Below, in pieces: positions 1-8,882 of a stretch of DNA of 64,000 nt. The DNA comes from Streptomyces sp. NBC_01241 (lineage in GTDB: Bacteria; Actinomycetota; Actinomycetes; Streptomycetales; Streptomycetaceae). A program made the translations under genes and the position numbers. Numbering within the stretch: position 1 is the stretch's first letter; every line of letters starts with the position of its first letter. The stretch is from positions 4,250,501 through 4,314,500 of the forward strand of contig NZ_CP108494.1 of the NCBI RefSeq assembly GCF_041435435.1, in the 5' to 3' direction. Under the pieces are notes generated by a model that saw only the letters and a list, made by a program, of their open reading frames with translations, was not told where the DNA came from and made no database searches.

Positions 1-470
1 AGGAAGAAGATGCCCTGGCCGGTCGGATCGCCGTCCGCGGTCGGTGCCGTGTCCGTCACCTTCAGCGGATGACCGTGCTCGGCGGCGACCTTGGTGAAGA
101 TCTTCTCGACCACCGTGGCGCTGGTGTCGGACGCCGCGCGGGCCACCAGCAGCTCGGGGTGCTTCCCCGGCAGGTAGGCACCGTAACTGGCCTGTGTCTT
201 CAGGTGATTCACCGCCGCTGCGCGATCGGGGACCGTGTGCACACTCAGCGCCCCGTCGCCCTTGTCCTGCAGCGTCTGCGCGAGCACCTGCGCGCTCGGC
301 CCCGACCCGACCACGTCCACCCTCAGCTCGTGCGGCTCAGGGGCGTGAAACGCCCCGAGGTAGGCGAGCCCCATGCCGATGCACATCAGCAGCGGCGTGA
401 CGAGATGGCTCAGCACATGACGCAGAGCGGCTGCGGTGGAGCCGGCGGCGGCACTCGGGCCTGAGGACAT
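1..470 (-). CDS. YhgE/Pip-like membrane protein, N-terminal part (runs off window)
   Basis: The gene reads leftward from an ATG at 470 and is open to the window edge, so only about the first 156 residues are visible. A short cytoplasmic start is followed by one hydrophobic segment (residues about 22-39, LLMCIGMGLAYLGAF) and then a soluble, probably extracytoplasmic stretch. In this stretch the pattern VDVVGSGPSAQVLAQTLQD with a later AAVNHLKTQASYGAYLPG resembles the YhgE/Pip and ABC-2 type membrane proteins often found next to MarR or TetR regulators. It is divergent from the MarR gene and shares an 89-bp control region with it, so the regulator probably controls it. The function is inferred from topology and context; the C-terminal membrane domain is outside the window. 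Confidence 0.6.
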   Translation of the reverse strand, partial: MSSGPSAAAGSTAAALRHVLSHLVTPLLMCIGMGLAYLGAFHAPEPHELRVDVVGSGPSAQVLAQTLQDKGDGALSVHTVPDRAAAVNHLKTQASYGAYLPGKHPELLVARAASDTSATVVEKIFTKVAAEHGHPLKVTDTAPTADGDPTGQGIFF

Positions 471-485
471 GCGGACACTCCAATA

Positions 486-524
486 GTTGGCTTTTACAAC
501 TCCTAACCCGTTGTACTATACAAC
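486..524. promoter_or_regulatory. Two GTTG-N7-CAAC operator-like palindromes
   Basis: Two 15-bp sites with the same architecture lie in the gap between the divergent membrane protein and MarR genes. Site one is GTTGGCTTTTACAAC (486-500) and site two is the perfect inverted repeat GTTGTACTATACAAC (510-524). They are 24 bp apart start to start. This is the expected size and position for a MarR dimer operator controlling both genes. Binding is inferred, not shown. Confidence 0.6.
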
Positions 525-559
525 TGAATCCCCAGGGAGACGAGACGGAAGGCGAACCA

Positions 560-1024
560 GTGCCAGGCGACCCCGTAGAACGCGAAGAATCGCTGAATGT
601 CATCCAGCGCGAACTGACCGCCTTCGCGCGTCGCGCGCGGGCCGCGGCAGCCCGCCTCCATCCGGAACTGCCCCTGGTCTCGTACACGCTGCTGGCGCAC
701 ATCGACGACCAGCACGGCTGCCGGGCAACGGATCTTGCCGCGCACTACATGCTGGACAAATCGACGGTCAGCCGGCAGGTCGGCACTCTGGAAAAGCTGG
801 GCCTGGTCGAGCGCCACCCGGACCCGGACGACCATCGCATCCAGGTACTGCACCCCACCGAGGCAGGAACCCGGGCACTCGCCTCGACGCAGGCCAGCCG
901 CCAAGCCGCGTACCAGCAGCGTCTCGCCGAATGGACAACGGACGACCTCGCCAGGTTCGCGGAGTACCTACTGCGCTACAACTCGGCAGGCGACGCCGGC
1001 GCAACCACCCCGCAGAACACCTGA
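560..1024 (+). CDS. MarR family transcriptional regulator
   Basis: A 154-residue protein of normal MarR length, starting at GTG 560. The winged helix is clear: the helix-turn-helix covers residues about 56-83 (ATDLAAHYMLDKSTVSRQV) and the wing about 84-98, where ERHPDPDDHRIQ carries the conserved D-x-R of MarR wings. N- and C-terminal helices would form the dimer interface. It is divergent from the YhgE-like gene, and the two palindromes in the gap are the likely autoregulatory operators. The ligand cannot be told from sequence. No typical redox cysteine is present, which argues against an OhrR-type sensor. Confidence 0.85.
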   Translation: MPGDPVEREESLNVIQRELTAFARRARAAAARLHPELPLVSYTLLAHIDDQHGCRATDLAAHYMLDKSTVSRQVGTLEKLGLVERHPDPDDHRIQVLHPTEAGTRALASTQASRQAAYQQRLAEWTTDDLARFAEYLLRYNSAGDAGATTPQNT

Positions 1025-1026
1025 CC

Positions 1027-1340
1027 TGCACCCGCAGCCTGCACCCGGTTCTCGCAAACCCAGCTTCGCCAGGATCCGGCTCACATACGTCTTCACCGTC
1101 GCCTCGCTCATGTGCAACCGCCTGCCCGCGTCCGCGTTGGAGAGCCCCTCCCCGAGCAGCGCCAGCACCTCGCGTTCCCGCCCGCTGAGCGCCGCCACCC
1201 GCTGTCGCGCGTCCTCGCCCCGCACCGCCGTCCGGCCCAGGGTCAGCTGATCCACCACGTGCCGGGTGACACCGGGTGAGAGATGGGCATCCCCGGCCGC
1301 CGCTGCTCGCACCGCCTGGATCAGTTCGGCCGGAGGCCGA
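1027..1340 (-). pseudogene. Remnant of a NarL/LuxR response regulator
   Basis: Leftward reading gives PPAELIQAVRAAAAGDAHLS, which is the end of a receiver domain and its linker, followed by a LuxR-type HTH (ALSGREREVLALLGEGLSNA, then ATVKTYVSRILAKLGLR). The rest of the receiver, including the phosphorylated Asp, is absent. After LGLR the frame shifts: the expected ENRVQAA continues in another frame. The gene therefore has both a 5' deletion and a 3' frameshift and is a pseudogene. It follows the kinase remnant in the usual kinase-regulator order. Confidence 0.75.
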
Positions 1341-2352
1341 AGCCGCCGGCCGGCGGCACAGCACCAGGGCTCCGGCTCCTGCCCCGCAGCCCAGCGCGAC
1401 CGCCGCCTCTGCTTCTTCTGCTTCCGCTCATCGCCAACTCCCGCTCGGAAACCGTCCGGTCCATGACCGGACCACCGTTCCCCAGCGGGGCCATCCGGGA
1501 CTGCTGCCGGAAGTCGTCCTCCGCATCGGCCAACGGCGTGCCCGCCGCACCGCCGGGCACGCCCTCGGCGCCATAGGGAAGCACCCCGGCCACCCGGAAG
1601 CCGCCGTCCTGGGTCCGGCCGGCGTACACCATGCCGCCGACCAGCCGGGCCCGCTCACGCAGACCGGGCAGCCCCTGCCCACCGCTCACCACCTCACCCG
1701 CAGGCTGCGCATGCCACTGTGGAACATTGACGATCTCGACGACGAAGGAATCCGGCTCGTAGCGCAGCTCGACCGTGATCGCCCCACCCGGCGCATGCTT
1801 GTACGCATTGATAAGTGCTTCCTGGACGACGTGGTACGCCGCATGGTCCGCGGCCGCGGCCAGTGCCCGGATCCTTCCCGTACGGCGAAGCTCCACGGCG
1901 CTTCCGGCAGCCCGCGCCGCCGCCGTCAACTCCTCGATGCCGGCGGTACCCCGCGCCGTCGGCTGTCCGCCCTCACCGCCCCGCGCCGGTACCTCGACAC
2001 CGTCCCGGAGGATGCCGACGACCTCACGCACTATCAGCAGCAGCGTGAATCCGCCGGACAGCCCGGCCAGGGCGGCCGTCATCACCAGCACGGTCACCGG
2101 CATCCGGCGCCTCATCAAGGACAGCACCACTACGGCGGCCGACAGCGTCCACAACCGCGGCTCTCCGCTGCGCAGCAGTTCTTCCGTCCCGGCCCGCCAG
2201 CAGCCCGAGCACCACGGCCGGCACGGCCTCTCCGGCCGTTCTGCGCCGGGACCACAGCTCCGGCGCCGCACACCACTGCCGGCCGCCCGGAGCTTCGATA
2301 TCGGGTACACGCCCCGCACCCTGGGCAGCCCCGCACACCCGCGACGCCTCAC
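1321..2352 (-). pseudogene. Remnant of a NarL-type sensor histidine kinase
   Basis: The frame keeps a membrane segment (LMRRRMPVTVLVMTAALAGL) joined directly to VREVVGILRDG, the end of a HisKA_3 dimerisation domain. It continues into an ATPase domain with VVQEALINAYKHAPG (N box), EIVN and GQGLPGLRERARLVGG (G box). The segment that should carry the phospho-accepting His is missing, so an internal deletion is likely, and the start is unclear. Together with the response-regulator remnant this is a dead two-component system filling the space between the MarR gene and tRNA-Leu. No intact gene is visible in 1025-2540. Confidence 0.7.
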
Positions 2353-2497
2353 TTTCGTCGCACCCGCTCACGACGAAAGCAGCCACACCCCGGTCGCAGC
2401 CCATCGGCCACGGAGACAGCGAGCACGCCATACGCGACGGGCATGGCCGGCGACCGACATAACAGGCACGCCGAGCGCCCTCGAGCACCAGCAAGAA

Positions 2498-2537
2498 CCG
2501 ACGTGCACCCGTGGGAGCCGACGTGCACCCGTGGGAA
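2498..2537. repeat. 20-bp tandem repeat beside the tRNA-Leu terminator
   Basis: Two head-to-tail copies of a 20-bp unit containing CCGACGTGCACCCGTGGGA at 2498-2517 and 2518-2537, nearly identical. They lie just beyond the tRNA-Leu terminator, at the edge of the decayed two-component system. Function unknown. Confidence 0.7.
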
Positions 2538-2540
2538 CGA

Positions 2541-2577
2541 AGAAGCCCCACAGACCGTTTGGCCTGTGGGGCTTCTC
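2541..2577 (-). terminator. Terminator of tRNA-Leu
   Basis: A perfect 13-bp stem (AGAAGCCCCACAG with its complement) around a 10- to 11-base loop sits a few bases past the 3' end of the leftward tRNA-Leu gene. There is no long T run, which is common for Streptomyces terminators. Confidence 0.8.
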
Positions 2578-2582
2578 TCTTG

Positions 2583-2665
2583 TGCGCGAGGGGGGATTTG
2601 AACCCCCACGTCCCAAAGGACACTGGCACCTGAAGCCAGCGCGTCTGCCGTTCCGCCACTCGCGC
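2583..2665 (-). tRNA. tRNA-Leu (anticodon CAG)
   Basis: The complementary strand folds as an 83-nt class II tRNA. The acceptor stem GCGCGAG pairs with CTCGCGC and A is the discriminator base. The anticodon loop is CTTCAGG with anticodon CAG (Leu, codon CUG). A long variable arm and the T-loop GTTCAAATC are present. CCA is not encoded. Confidence 0.95.
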
Positions 2666-2980
2666 AAGAGTGGTGTTTTCAGACTCTCTCACCGTTTGGT
2701 GCGAGCGCCTGGCGACATCCGGAAGATTAGCACGCTGGACAGGGTGGATTCACATCCGTTGTTTCACCGAACGCCTGGCGGGAAACGGGAACGCCCAGCG
2801 GCCGCCCCCACTCCTCCTCAGTGCACCCCTCGTGCGGGACACTGTGAGGAGGCCGCCTCTACGATCCGTGTGAGAGGTGACACTCATCCACAGGGCAGAC
2901 AAGGGGAACCAGCCGATTTCCCGACGCGTGGATACGATCAGTAAGCAGTACAGGGACGACTACAACGGAGGAGGTGCCCC
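2666..2980 (+). other. Leader region upstream of fhaA
   Basis: These 315 bp hold no gene I can support. One DnaA-box-like TCATCCACA is at 2884-2892. A possible -10 element TACGAT lies near 2932-2937 in front of fhaA, but no convincing -35 accompanies it. The region probably carries the promoter of the fhaA-pknB operon. Confidence 0.4.
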
Positions 2981-3853
2981 ATGGGAGTCATGAAGCGTTT
3001 CGAGCAGCGTCTCGAAGGTCTGGTCAATGGCACCTTCGCCAAGGTCTTCAAGTCCGAGGTCCAGCCGGTCGAGATCGCGGGAGCCCTCCAGCGCGAGTGC
3101 GACAACAACGCAACGATCTGGAACCGCGAGCGGACCGTCGTCCCCAACGACTTCATCGTCGAGCTCAGCACCCCCGACTACGAGCGACTCAGCCCGTACT
3201 CGGGACAGTTGGGCGACGAACTCTCCGGCCTGGTCCGCGACTACGCCAAGCAGCAGCGGTACACCTTCATGGGCCCCATCAAGGTCCATCTGGAGAAGGC
3301 CGACGACCTGGACACCGGGCTCTACCGGGTGCGCAGCCGCACCCTGGCGTCGAGTTCGTCACAGCAGCAGGATTCCCAGGGCCGGCCGGGACAGCCCGGC
3401 CAGCCCCCCCACCCGGGCCCGGGGCGTCCCGCGCAGTCCACCGGCGGTTACGGCTATCCGCCCAGCTCCGCCCCGCCCATGCCCGCGGCGCCGCCGCCGG
3501 GCGCAGGCAGGCCCGGAGCGCCCAGTACCGACCGGCACCCGCCGGCCGGACCCAGCCCCCTGCCGAACGCGCAGGTGCGGCGCTGGATCGAGATCAACGG
3601 CACCCGCCATCAGATCTCCCGCCCGACGCTGGTGCTGGGACGCAGCACCGACGCCGACGTGCGGATCGACGACCCCGGCGTATCGCGTCGGCACTGTGAG
3701 ATCCGGACCGGAACGCCCTCAACGATCCAGGATCTCGGGTCCACCAACGGCATCGTGGTAGACGGGCAGCACACAACCCGCGCTACGCTCCGCGACGGCT
3801 CGCGGATCGTCGTGGGCAGCACCACCATCGTTTACCGGCAAGCCGAAGGGTGA
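2981..3853 (+). CDS. fhaA: FhaA: DUF3662 and FHA domain protein
   Basis: A 290-residue cytoplasmic adaptor. The N-terminal DUF3662 domain (about residues 1-115, MKRFEQRLEGLVNGTFAKVF) is followed by a Gly/Pro/Gln-rich linker. A C-terminal FHA domain (about 200-287) has the phosphothreonine-binding signature GRSTDADVRIDD, SRRHCEI and DLGSTNG. In mycobacteria FhaA is a PknB substrate and binds the phosphorylated pseudokinase domain linked to MurJ; both partners are also in this window. The start ATG follows a strong GGAGGAGG. It heads the fhaA-fhaB-pstP-rodA-pbpA-pknB operon; fhaB starts 10 bp after its stop. Confidence 0.95.
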   Translation: MGVMKRFEQRLEGLVNGTFAKVFKSEVQPVEIAGALQRECDNNATIWNRERTVVPNDFIVELSTPDYERLSPYSGQLGDELSGLVRDYAKQQRYTFMGPIKVHLEKADDLDTGLYRVRSRTLASSSSQQQDSQGRPGQPGQPPHPGPGRPAQSTGGYGYPPSSAPPMPAAPPPGAGRPGAPSTDRHPPAGPSPLPNAQVRRWIEINGTRHQISRPTLVLGRSTDADVRIDDPGVSRRHCEIRTGTPSTIQDLGSTNGIVVDGQHTTRATLRDGSRIVVGSTTIVYRQAEG

Positions 3854-3863
3854 AGCGGGGGCA

Positions 3864-4379
3864 ATGTCAGAGCTGACCCTGACGGTCATGCGGCTAGGAT
3901 TCCTGGCTGTTCTGTGGCTGTTCGTAATCGTGGCCGTCCAGGTCATTCGCAGCGACCTGTTCGGTACGCGCGTCACGCAGCGCGGCTCACGCCGCACCGC
4001 GAACGACGCTCGACCGCCACAGACGCGCCAGAATCCTGCGGCACCGCCGCAGCAACGCCAACAGCCCGGCCGCCAGCGCCGGGGGGCACCCACAAAGCTG
4101 GTCGTCTCCGAAGGCACTCTCACCGGCACCACGGTGACGCTCCAGGGACAGACCATCACGCTGGGCCGGGCCCATGACTCAACGATCGTGCTGGACGACG
4201 ACTACGCGTCCAGCAGGCATGCCAGGATCTACCCCGACCGTGACGGACAGTGGATCGTCGAGGATCTCGGGTCCACCAACGGCACATATCTCGACCGGAC
4301 CCGACTCACCACCCCGACGCCTGTTCCGCTGGGCGCGCCGATCCGGATCGGCAAGACCGTCATCGAGCTGCGGAAGTAG
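3864..4379 (+). CDS. fhaB: FhaB: membrane-anchored FHA domain protein
   Basis: A 171-residue protein with one N-terminal membrane segment (about residues 9-28, GFLAVLWLFVIVAVQVI), a charged and Gln/Pro-rich linker, and a C-terminal FHA domain (about 85-168: LGRAHDSTIVLDDDYASSRH, DLGSTNGTYLD). It matches mycobacterial FhaB (FipA), which binds phosphorylated division and wall proteins. It lies between fhaA and the phosphatase gene in the PknB operon, so it should read phosphothreonines made by PknB and removed by PstP. A stretch of about 24 nt around the DLGSTNG codons is identical to fhaA, suggesting common descent or local gene conversion. Confidence 0.93.
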   Translation: MSELTLTVMRLGFLAVLWLFVIVAVQVIRSDLFGTRVTQRGSRRTANDARPPQTRQNPAAPPQQRQQPGRQRRGAPTKLVVSEGTLTGTTVTLQGQTITLGRAHDSTIVLDDDYASSRHARIYPDRDGQWIVEDLGSTNGTYLDRTRLTTPTPVPLGAPIRIGKTVIELRK

Positions 4380-4463
4380 TACGACAATGAGCGAGCGGAG
4401 CGAGCGAGCCGCGACGGCCCGGGCAACGGACCCGGCCCGGCTCCCGACCGGAGGGTGGGCAGT

Positions 4464-6005
4464 GTGGCTCGAGACCGGCTGTACCCCGAGCCGACGGGTG
4501 AGGTGCGCATGAGTCTTTCCCTGCGCTTCGCCGCCGGATCGCACAAGGGCATGATCCGAGAGGGCAACGAGGACTCCGGCTACGCCGGTCCGCGCCTTCT
4601 CGCCATCGCCGACGGCATGGGCGGCCAGGCGGCCGGTGAGGTCGCCAGCTCCGAGGTGATCTCCACGCTCGTCCAGCTCGACGACGACGTCCCGGGCTCG
4701 GACATCCTCACTTCGCTCGGTACGGCGGTCCAGCGGGCCAATGACCAGCTGCGCATGATGGTCGAGGAGGACCCCCAGCTGGAGGGCATGGGCACCACGC
4801 TCACCGCCCTGCTCTGGACCGGCCAGCGCCTCGGCCTCGTCCACGTCGGCGACTCCCGCGCGTACCTGCTGCGTGACGGCGTACTCACCCAGATCACCCA
4901 GGACCACACCTGGGTGCAGCGGCTGGTCGACGAGGGCCGGATCACCGAGGAAGAGGCCACCACCCACCCGCAGCGCGCTCTCTTGATGCGTGCGCTGGGC
5001 AGTGGCGACCACGTCGAACCCGATCTCTCCATCCGTGAGGTCCGGGCCGGCGACCGCTACCTGATCTGCTCCGACGGTCTCTCCGGCGTCGTCTCCCACC
5101 AGACGATGGAAGAGACCCTCGCCAGTTACCAGGGTCCCCAGGAGACCATCCAGGAGCTGATCCAGCTCGCTCTGCGCGGCGGCGGCCCGGACAACATCAC
5201 CTGCATCGTCGCCGATGTCCTCGACGTCGACAGCAACGACACCCTGGCCGGGCAGCTCAACGACACCCCGGTCATCGTCGGCGCGGTCGCCGAGAACCAG
5301 GCCGCCCAGCAGAACGACGGCGGCGCCATGCATACCCCCGCCGGACGAGCGGCCGGCCTCGGCCGTCCCGTCCCGCCGCCCGCCGGCGGCTTCGGCCCGC
5401 CCGGCAGCGGCGACGACGTCGGCTACGGTGGAATGCCGGACGGCTCCTTCGACGCGTACACCGACGACGACTTCGTCAAGCCCCGCGGCGGCCGCAGGTG
5501 GCTCAAGCGGTCCTTCTACACCGTGCTCGCCCTCGCCGTCGTCGGCGGCGGTCTCTACGGCGGCTACCGCTGGACCCAGAACCAGTTCTATGTCGGCGCG
5601 AAGAACGAACACGTCGCGCTGTTCCGCGGCATCAGCCAGGACCTGGCGTGGGTCTCGCTCTCGAAGGTCGAGAAGGACCACCCCGAGATCGAACTCAAGT
5701 ACCTGCCGCCCTACCAGCGCAATAAGGTCGAGGCGACCATCGCCGAGGGCAACCTCACCGCCGCGCGCGAGAAGATCGGCGAACTCTCCGTCCAGGCGTC
5801 CGCCTGCAAGAAGGACGCCCAGCGACGCGCGGCCGCGAAGGCCGGCTCCGACGAGGGCCAAGCCAGTGGCACGGACTCCGACGCCGCCAAGACGTCCGGC
5901 ACCTCCGACGCCACCAAGACCAAGCCGACCGCAGCGACTCCCACTCCTGGTCCCAGCCTCTCGGAGGAAGAGAAAAAGCTGGTCCCGCAGTGCGGTAAGC
6001 AGTAA
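4464..6005 (+). CDS. pstP: PP2C-family Ser/Thr phosphatase PstP
   Basis: A membrane-tethered PPM/PP2C phosphatase of about 513 residues that would reverse PknB phosphorylation. The catalytic domain (about residues 16-255) has the metal-binding motifs GNEDSGYAG, ADGMGGQAAGE, GDSRAYLLRDG, CSDGLSGVV and GGPDNITCIV. A disordered linker, a single membrane segment (about 347-368, FYTVLALAVVGGGLYGGY) and an extracytoplasmic tail follow. I chose GTG 4464 (VARDRLYP) because GGAGGG lies 8 bp upstream. A second possible start is ATG 4509 (MSLSLRFAAG), where the conserved domain begins. It is the third gene of the operon; rodA follows 22 bp later. Confidence 0.95.
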   Translation: MARDRLYPEPTGEVRMSLSLRFAAGSHKGMIREGNEDSGYAGPRLLAIADGMGGQAAGEVASSEVISTLVQLDDDVPGSDILTSLGTAVQRANDQLRMMVEEDPQLEGMGTTLTALLWTGQRLGLVHVGDSRAYLLRDGVLTQITQDHTWVQRLVDEGRITEEEATTHPQRALLMRALGSGDHVEPDLSIREVRAGDRYLICSDGLSGVVSHQTMEETLASYQGPQETIQELIQLALRGGGPDNITCIVADVLDVDSNDTLAGQLNDTPVIVGAVAENQAAQQNDGGAMHTPAGRAAGLGRPVPPPAGGFGPPGSGDDVGYGGMPDGSFDAYTDDDFVKPRGGRRWLKRSFYTVLALAVVGGGLYGGYRWTQNQFYVGAKNEHVALFRGISQDLAWVSLSKVEKDHPEIELKYLPPYQRNKVEATIAEGNLTAAREKIGELSVQASACKKDAQRRAAAKAGSDEGQASGTDSDAAKTSGTSDATKTKPTAATPTPGPSLSEEEKKLVPQCGKQ

Positions 6006-6027
6006 GCCGTAGGGAGCCTTCAGCACC

Positions 6028-7428
6028 ATGAGCGTTGTCACCAACACGACCACGATCGGCGCGATCGACGCACCGAGCCGTCGCAACACCGAACTGGTTC
6101 TGCTTCTCTTCGCCGTCTTCATCTCGGTGTTCGCGTACGCCAACGTGGGCCTCGCCCTCAACGGCGAACTGCCCTCCGGCATGCTCGGATACGGACTCGG
6201 GCTCGCCCTGCTCGCAGGCGTCGCACATCTCGCGGTCCGCAGATTTGCCCCCTACGCGGACCCGCTTCTGCTGCCGCTGGCCACCTTGCTCAACGGTCTG
6301 GGACTGGCGATCATCTGGCGCCTGGACCAGTCGGAAAGGTTCCAGGCACTGAAGACCTTCGCACCCGCTGCGTCCAAGCAGCTGATGTTCTCCGCTGTCG
6401 GCGTCGGGCTGCTCGTCGTCGTACTGGTGGCCCTCAAGGACCACCGCATCCTGCAGCGCTACACCTACATCTCCATGGTCGTCGCGCTGTTCTTGCTGAT
6501 CCTTCCGATGTTCTTCCCCGCGGTGAACGGCGCCAAGATCTGGATCAAGATCCCCGGCGTCGGCACAATCCAGCCAGGGGAGTTCGCCAAGATCATCATT
6601 GCGGTGTTCTTCGCCGGCTATCTCATGGTCAAGCGCGACGCGCTGGCCCTGGCCAGCCGCCGCTTCATGGGCCTCTATCTGCCGCGGGGCAGGGACCTCG
6701 GGCCGATCCTCATGGTCTGGGCCTTCTCGATCCTCATCCTGGTCTTCGAGACCGATCTGGGCTCGTCCCTGCTGTTCTTCGGCATGTTCGTCGTCATGCT
6801 GTACGTCGCCACCGAGCGCACCAGCTGGATCGTCTTCGGTCTGCTGATGTCCGCAGTCGGCGCCGTCGGTGTGGCCGCATTCGAACCGCACGTCCAGCAG
6901 CGTGTCACGGCCTGGCTCGACCCGTTCGCCGGATGGGGCAAGGTGGCCGCCAGCGAGCAGATGGCGAAGTCCCTGATGGCGTTCGGCTCCGGCGGCACTC
7001 TCGGCACCGGCCTCGGCCAGGGCAATTCCGACCTGATCGGCTTCGCCGCCAACTCCGACTTCATCCTCGCCACCGTCGGCGAGGAGCTCGGCCTCGCCGG
7101 GATGATGGCCGTCCTTCTCGTCTACGGTCTGATCGTCGAGCGTGGTGTCCGTACCGCGCTCGCCGCCCGCGACCCCTTCGGCAAGCTGCTCGCGATCGGG
7201 CTCTCCGGCTCCTTCGCCATTCAGGTCTTCGTCGTCGCCGGCGGTGTCATGGGACTCATTCCGCTGACCGGTATGACCATGCCGTTCGTCGCGGCAGGCG
7301 GATCGTCAGTGATCGCCAACTGGGCCCTGATCGGAATCCTGCTCCGTATCAGCGACACCGCCCGCCGCCCCGCCCCGGCCCCCGCCCCGTCCTCCGACGC
7401 CGAGATGACCCAGGTGGTCCGACCGTGA
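6028..7428 (+). CDS. rodA: SEDS-family peptidoglycan polymerase (RodA/FtsW)
   Basis: A 466-residue polytopic membrane protein with about 10-12 hydrophobic segments. SEDS signatures include INGAK-like VNGAKIWIKIPGVGTIQPGE, the FETDLGSSLLFFGMF segment and FVAAGGSSVIANWALIGILL near the end. It polymerises glycan strands from lipid II together with a class B penicillin-binding protein, here PbpA, whose gene overlaps its stop as GTGA. Position within the PknB operon argues for the RodA-type paralogue rather than the FtsW of the dcw cluster. Confidence 0.93.
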   Translation: MSVVTNTTTIGAIDAPSRRNTELVLLLFAVFISVFAYANVGLALNGELPSGMLGYGLGLALLAGVAHLAVRRFAPYADPLLLPLATLLNGLGLAIIWRLDQSERFQALKTFAPAASKQLMFSAVGVGLLVVVLVALKDHRILQRYTYISMVVALFLLILPMFFPAVNGAKIWIKIPGVGTIQPGEFAKIIIAVFFAGYLMVKRDALALASRRFMGLYLPRGRDLGPILMVWAFSILILVFETDLGSSLLFFGMFVVMLYVATERTSWIVFGLLMSAVGAVGVAAFEPHVQQRVTAWLDPFAGWGKVAASEQMAKSLMAFGSGGTLGTGLGQGNSDLIGFAANSDFILATVGEELGLAGMMAVLLVYGLIVERGVRTALAARDPFGKLLAIGLSGSFAIQVFVVAGGVMGLIPLTGMTMPFVAAGGSSVIANWALIGILLRISDTARRPAPAPAPSSDAEMTQVVRP

Positions 7429-8882
7429 ACAAGCCCCTTCGCAGGATCGCGATCTTCTGCGGGCTGCTCGTCCTCGCTCTCCTGGTCCGTGTCAACTGGC
7501 TCCAGTACGTGCGTGCCGACGAACTGAACGCGAACAAGCACAACCGCCGCGTCCAGATCGAGCGGTACGCACACGAGCGCGGCAACATCATCGTCGACGG
7601 AAACCCCGTCACCGGGTCCGTCGAGACCAAGGGCAGCGACTTCAAGTACAAGAGGGTCTGGAAGAACGGCCCCATGTGGGCGCCCGTGACCGGCTACTCC
7701 TCGCAGGCGTTCGACGCGTCGCAGCTGGAGAACATCGAGGACGGAATCCTCACCGGCAACAGCGACCAGCTGTTCTTCGACCGCACGCTGTCCCTCTTCA
7801 CCGGTGAGAAGAAGACCGGCGGCAACATCGTCACCACTCTCAACGCCGCCGCCCAGAAGGCCGCCTTCAAGGGGCTCGGCAACAAGAAGGGTGCCGTAGC
7901 CGCGCTCGACCCGCAGACCGGCGCCATCCTGGCCCTCGTCAGCACCCCTTCGTACGACCCCTCGGTCTTCGCGGGCAATTCCCTCAAGGACGCGGAAGCC
8001 CGGCAGCAGCTCCTGAACGACAAGGACAAGCCGATGCTCAACCGGGCATTGCGCGAGACCTACCCGCCGGGCTCGACGTTCAAGGTCGTCACCGCCGCGG
8101 CCGCGCTGGAGAACGGGCTGTACACCAGCATCGACGAGGCCACCAGATCGCCGCTGCCCTACCGGCTCCCGCAGACCACCGGCAACCTGGAGAACGAGGG
8201 CAACATCCCGTGCAAAAACGCCTCGCTCCGGGAAGCACTGCGGTGGTCCTGCAACACCGTCTTCGGCAAGATCAGCGATGACCTCGGTAACCAGAAGATG
8301 ATCGACGAGGCCAATAAGTTCGGCTTCAACAAGGAAATCTTCACTCCGGTACGTGCCGACGCCAGCGTCTATCCCAAGGACAACCGGCCGCAGAACGCCA
8401 TGGCCGGGATCGGCCAGGCGTCCAACCGCGCCACCCCGCTGCAGATGGCGATGGTCGCCGCCGCGGTCGCCAACGACGGCAAGCTGATGCAGCCGTACAT
8501 GGTCGCCGAGCGCCAGGCCCCCGGCCTGGATCCGATCTACACCCACGAGAAGGAGCAGTTCAGCCAGCCCCTCTCGGGTGAAAACGCCCAGAAGCTCCAG
8601 CAGATGATGGAGACCGTCGTCGCGAACGGCACAGGGCAGAACGCCAAGATCCCGGGCGTCACCGTCGGCGGCAAGACGGGTACGGCCCAGCACGGTCTGA
8701 ACAACAGCGAGAAGCCGTACGCCTGGTTCATCTCGTACGCCAAGACCGGCAGCGGCTCCCCGGTCGCCGTCGCCGTGGTCGTCGAGGACGGCCAGGCCAA
8801 CCGTGACGACATCTCCGGTGGTGGTCTGGCCGCCCCGATCGCGCAGGCTGTGATGAAGGCGGTCATCGACAGCAGGAGGTGA
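7425..8882 (+). CDS. pbpA: Class B penicillin-binding protein PbpA
   Basis: A 485-residue transpeptidase that crosslinks peptidoglycan and partners RodA. One N-terminal membrane anchor (about residues 5-24, LRRIAIFCGLLVLALLVRVN) precedes a dimerisation domain and the penicillin-binding domain. The active-site motifs are STFK (Ser about 217), SCN in the SxN position, and KTGT (about 417). The start is GTG 7425 in the overlap GTGA with the rodA stop, indicating translational coupling. The length fits actinobacterial PbpA. A 167-bp gap separates it from pknB. Confidence 0.95.
   Translation: MNKPLRRIAIFCGLLVLALLVRVNWLQYVRADELNANKHNRRVQIERYAHERGNIIVDGNPVTGSVETKGSDFKYKRVWKNGPMWAPVTGYSSQAFDASQLENIEDGILTGNSDQLFFDRTLSLFTGEKKTGGNIVTTLNAAAQKAAFKGLGNKKGAVAALDPQTGAILALVSTPSYDPSVFAGNSLKDAEARQQLLNDKDKPMLNRALRETYPPGSTFKVVTAAAALENGLYTSIDEATRSPLPYRLPQTTGNLENEGNIPCKNASLREALRWSCNTVFGKISDDLGNQKMIDEANKFGFNKEIFTPVRADASVYPKDNRPQNAMAGIGQASNRATPLQMAMVAAAVANDGKLMQPYMVAERQAPGLDPIYTHEKEQFSQPLSGENAQKLQQMMETVVANGTGQNAKIPGVTVGGKTGTAQHGLNNSEKPYAWFISYAKTGSGSPVAVAVVVEDGQANRDDISGGGLAAPIAQAVMKAVIDSRR

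Noticed and set aside
2349..2609. Small minus-strand frames running through the tRNA-Leu gene and its repeats
   Set aside because: They translate the tRNA and terminator; no coding character.
2583..2665. Integrated mobile element at tRNA-Leu, tRNA-Ala or tRNA-Ile
   Set aside because: No integrase, excisionase or duplicated tRNA 3' end was seen next to any of the three tRNA genes.
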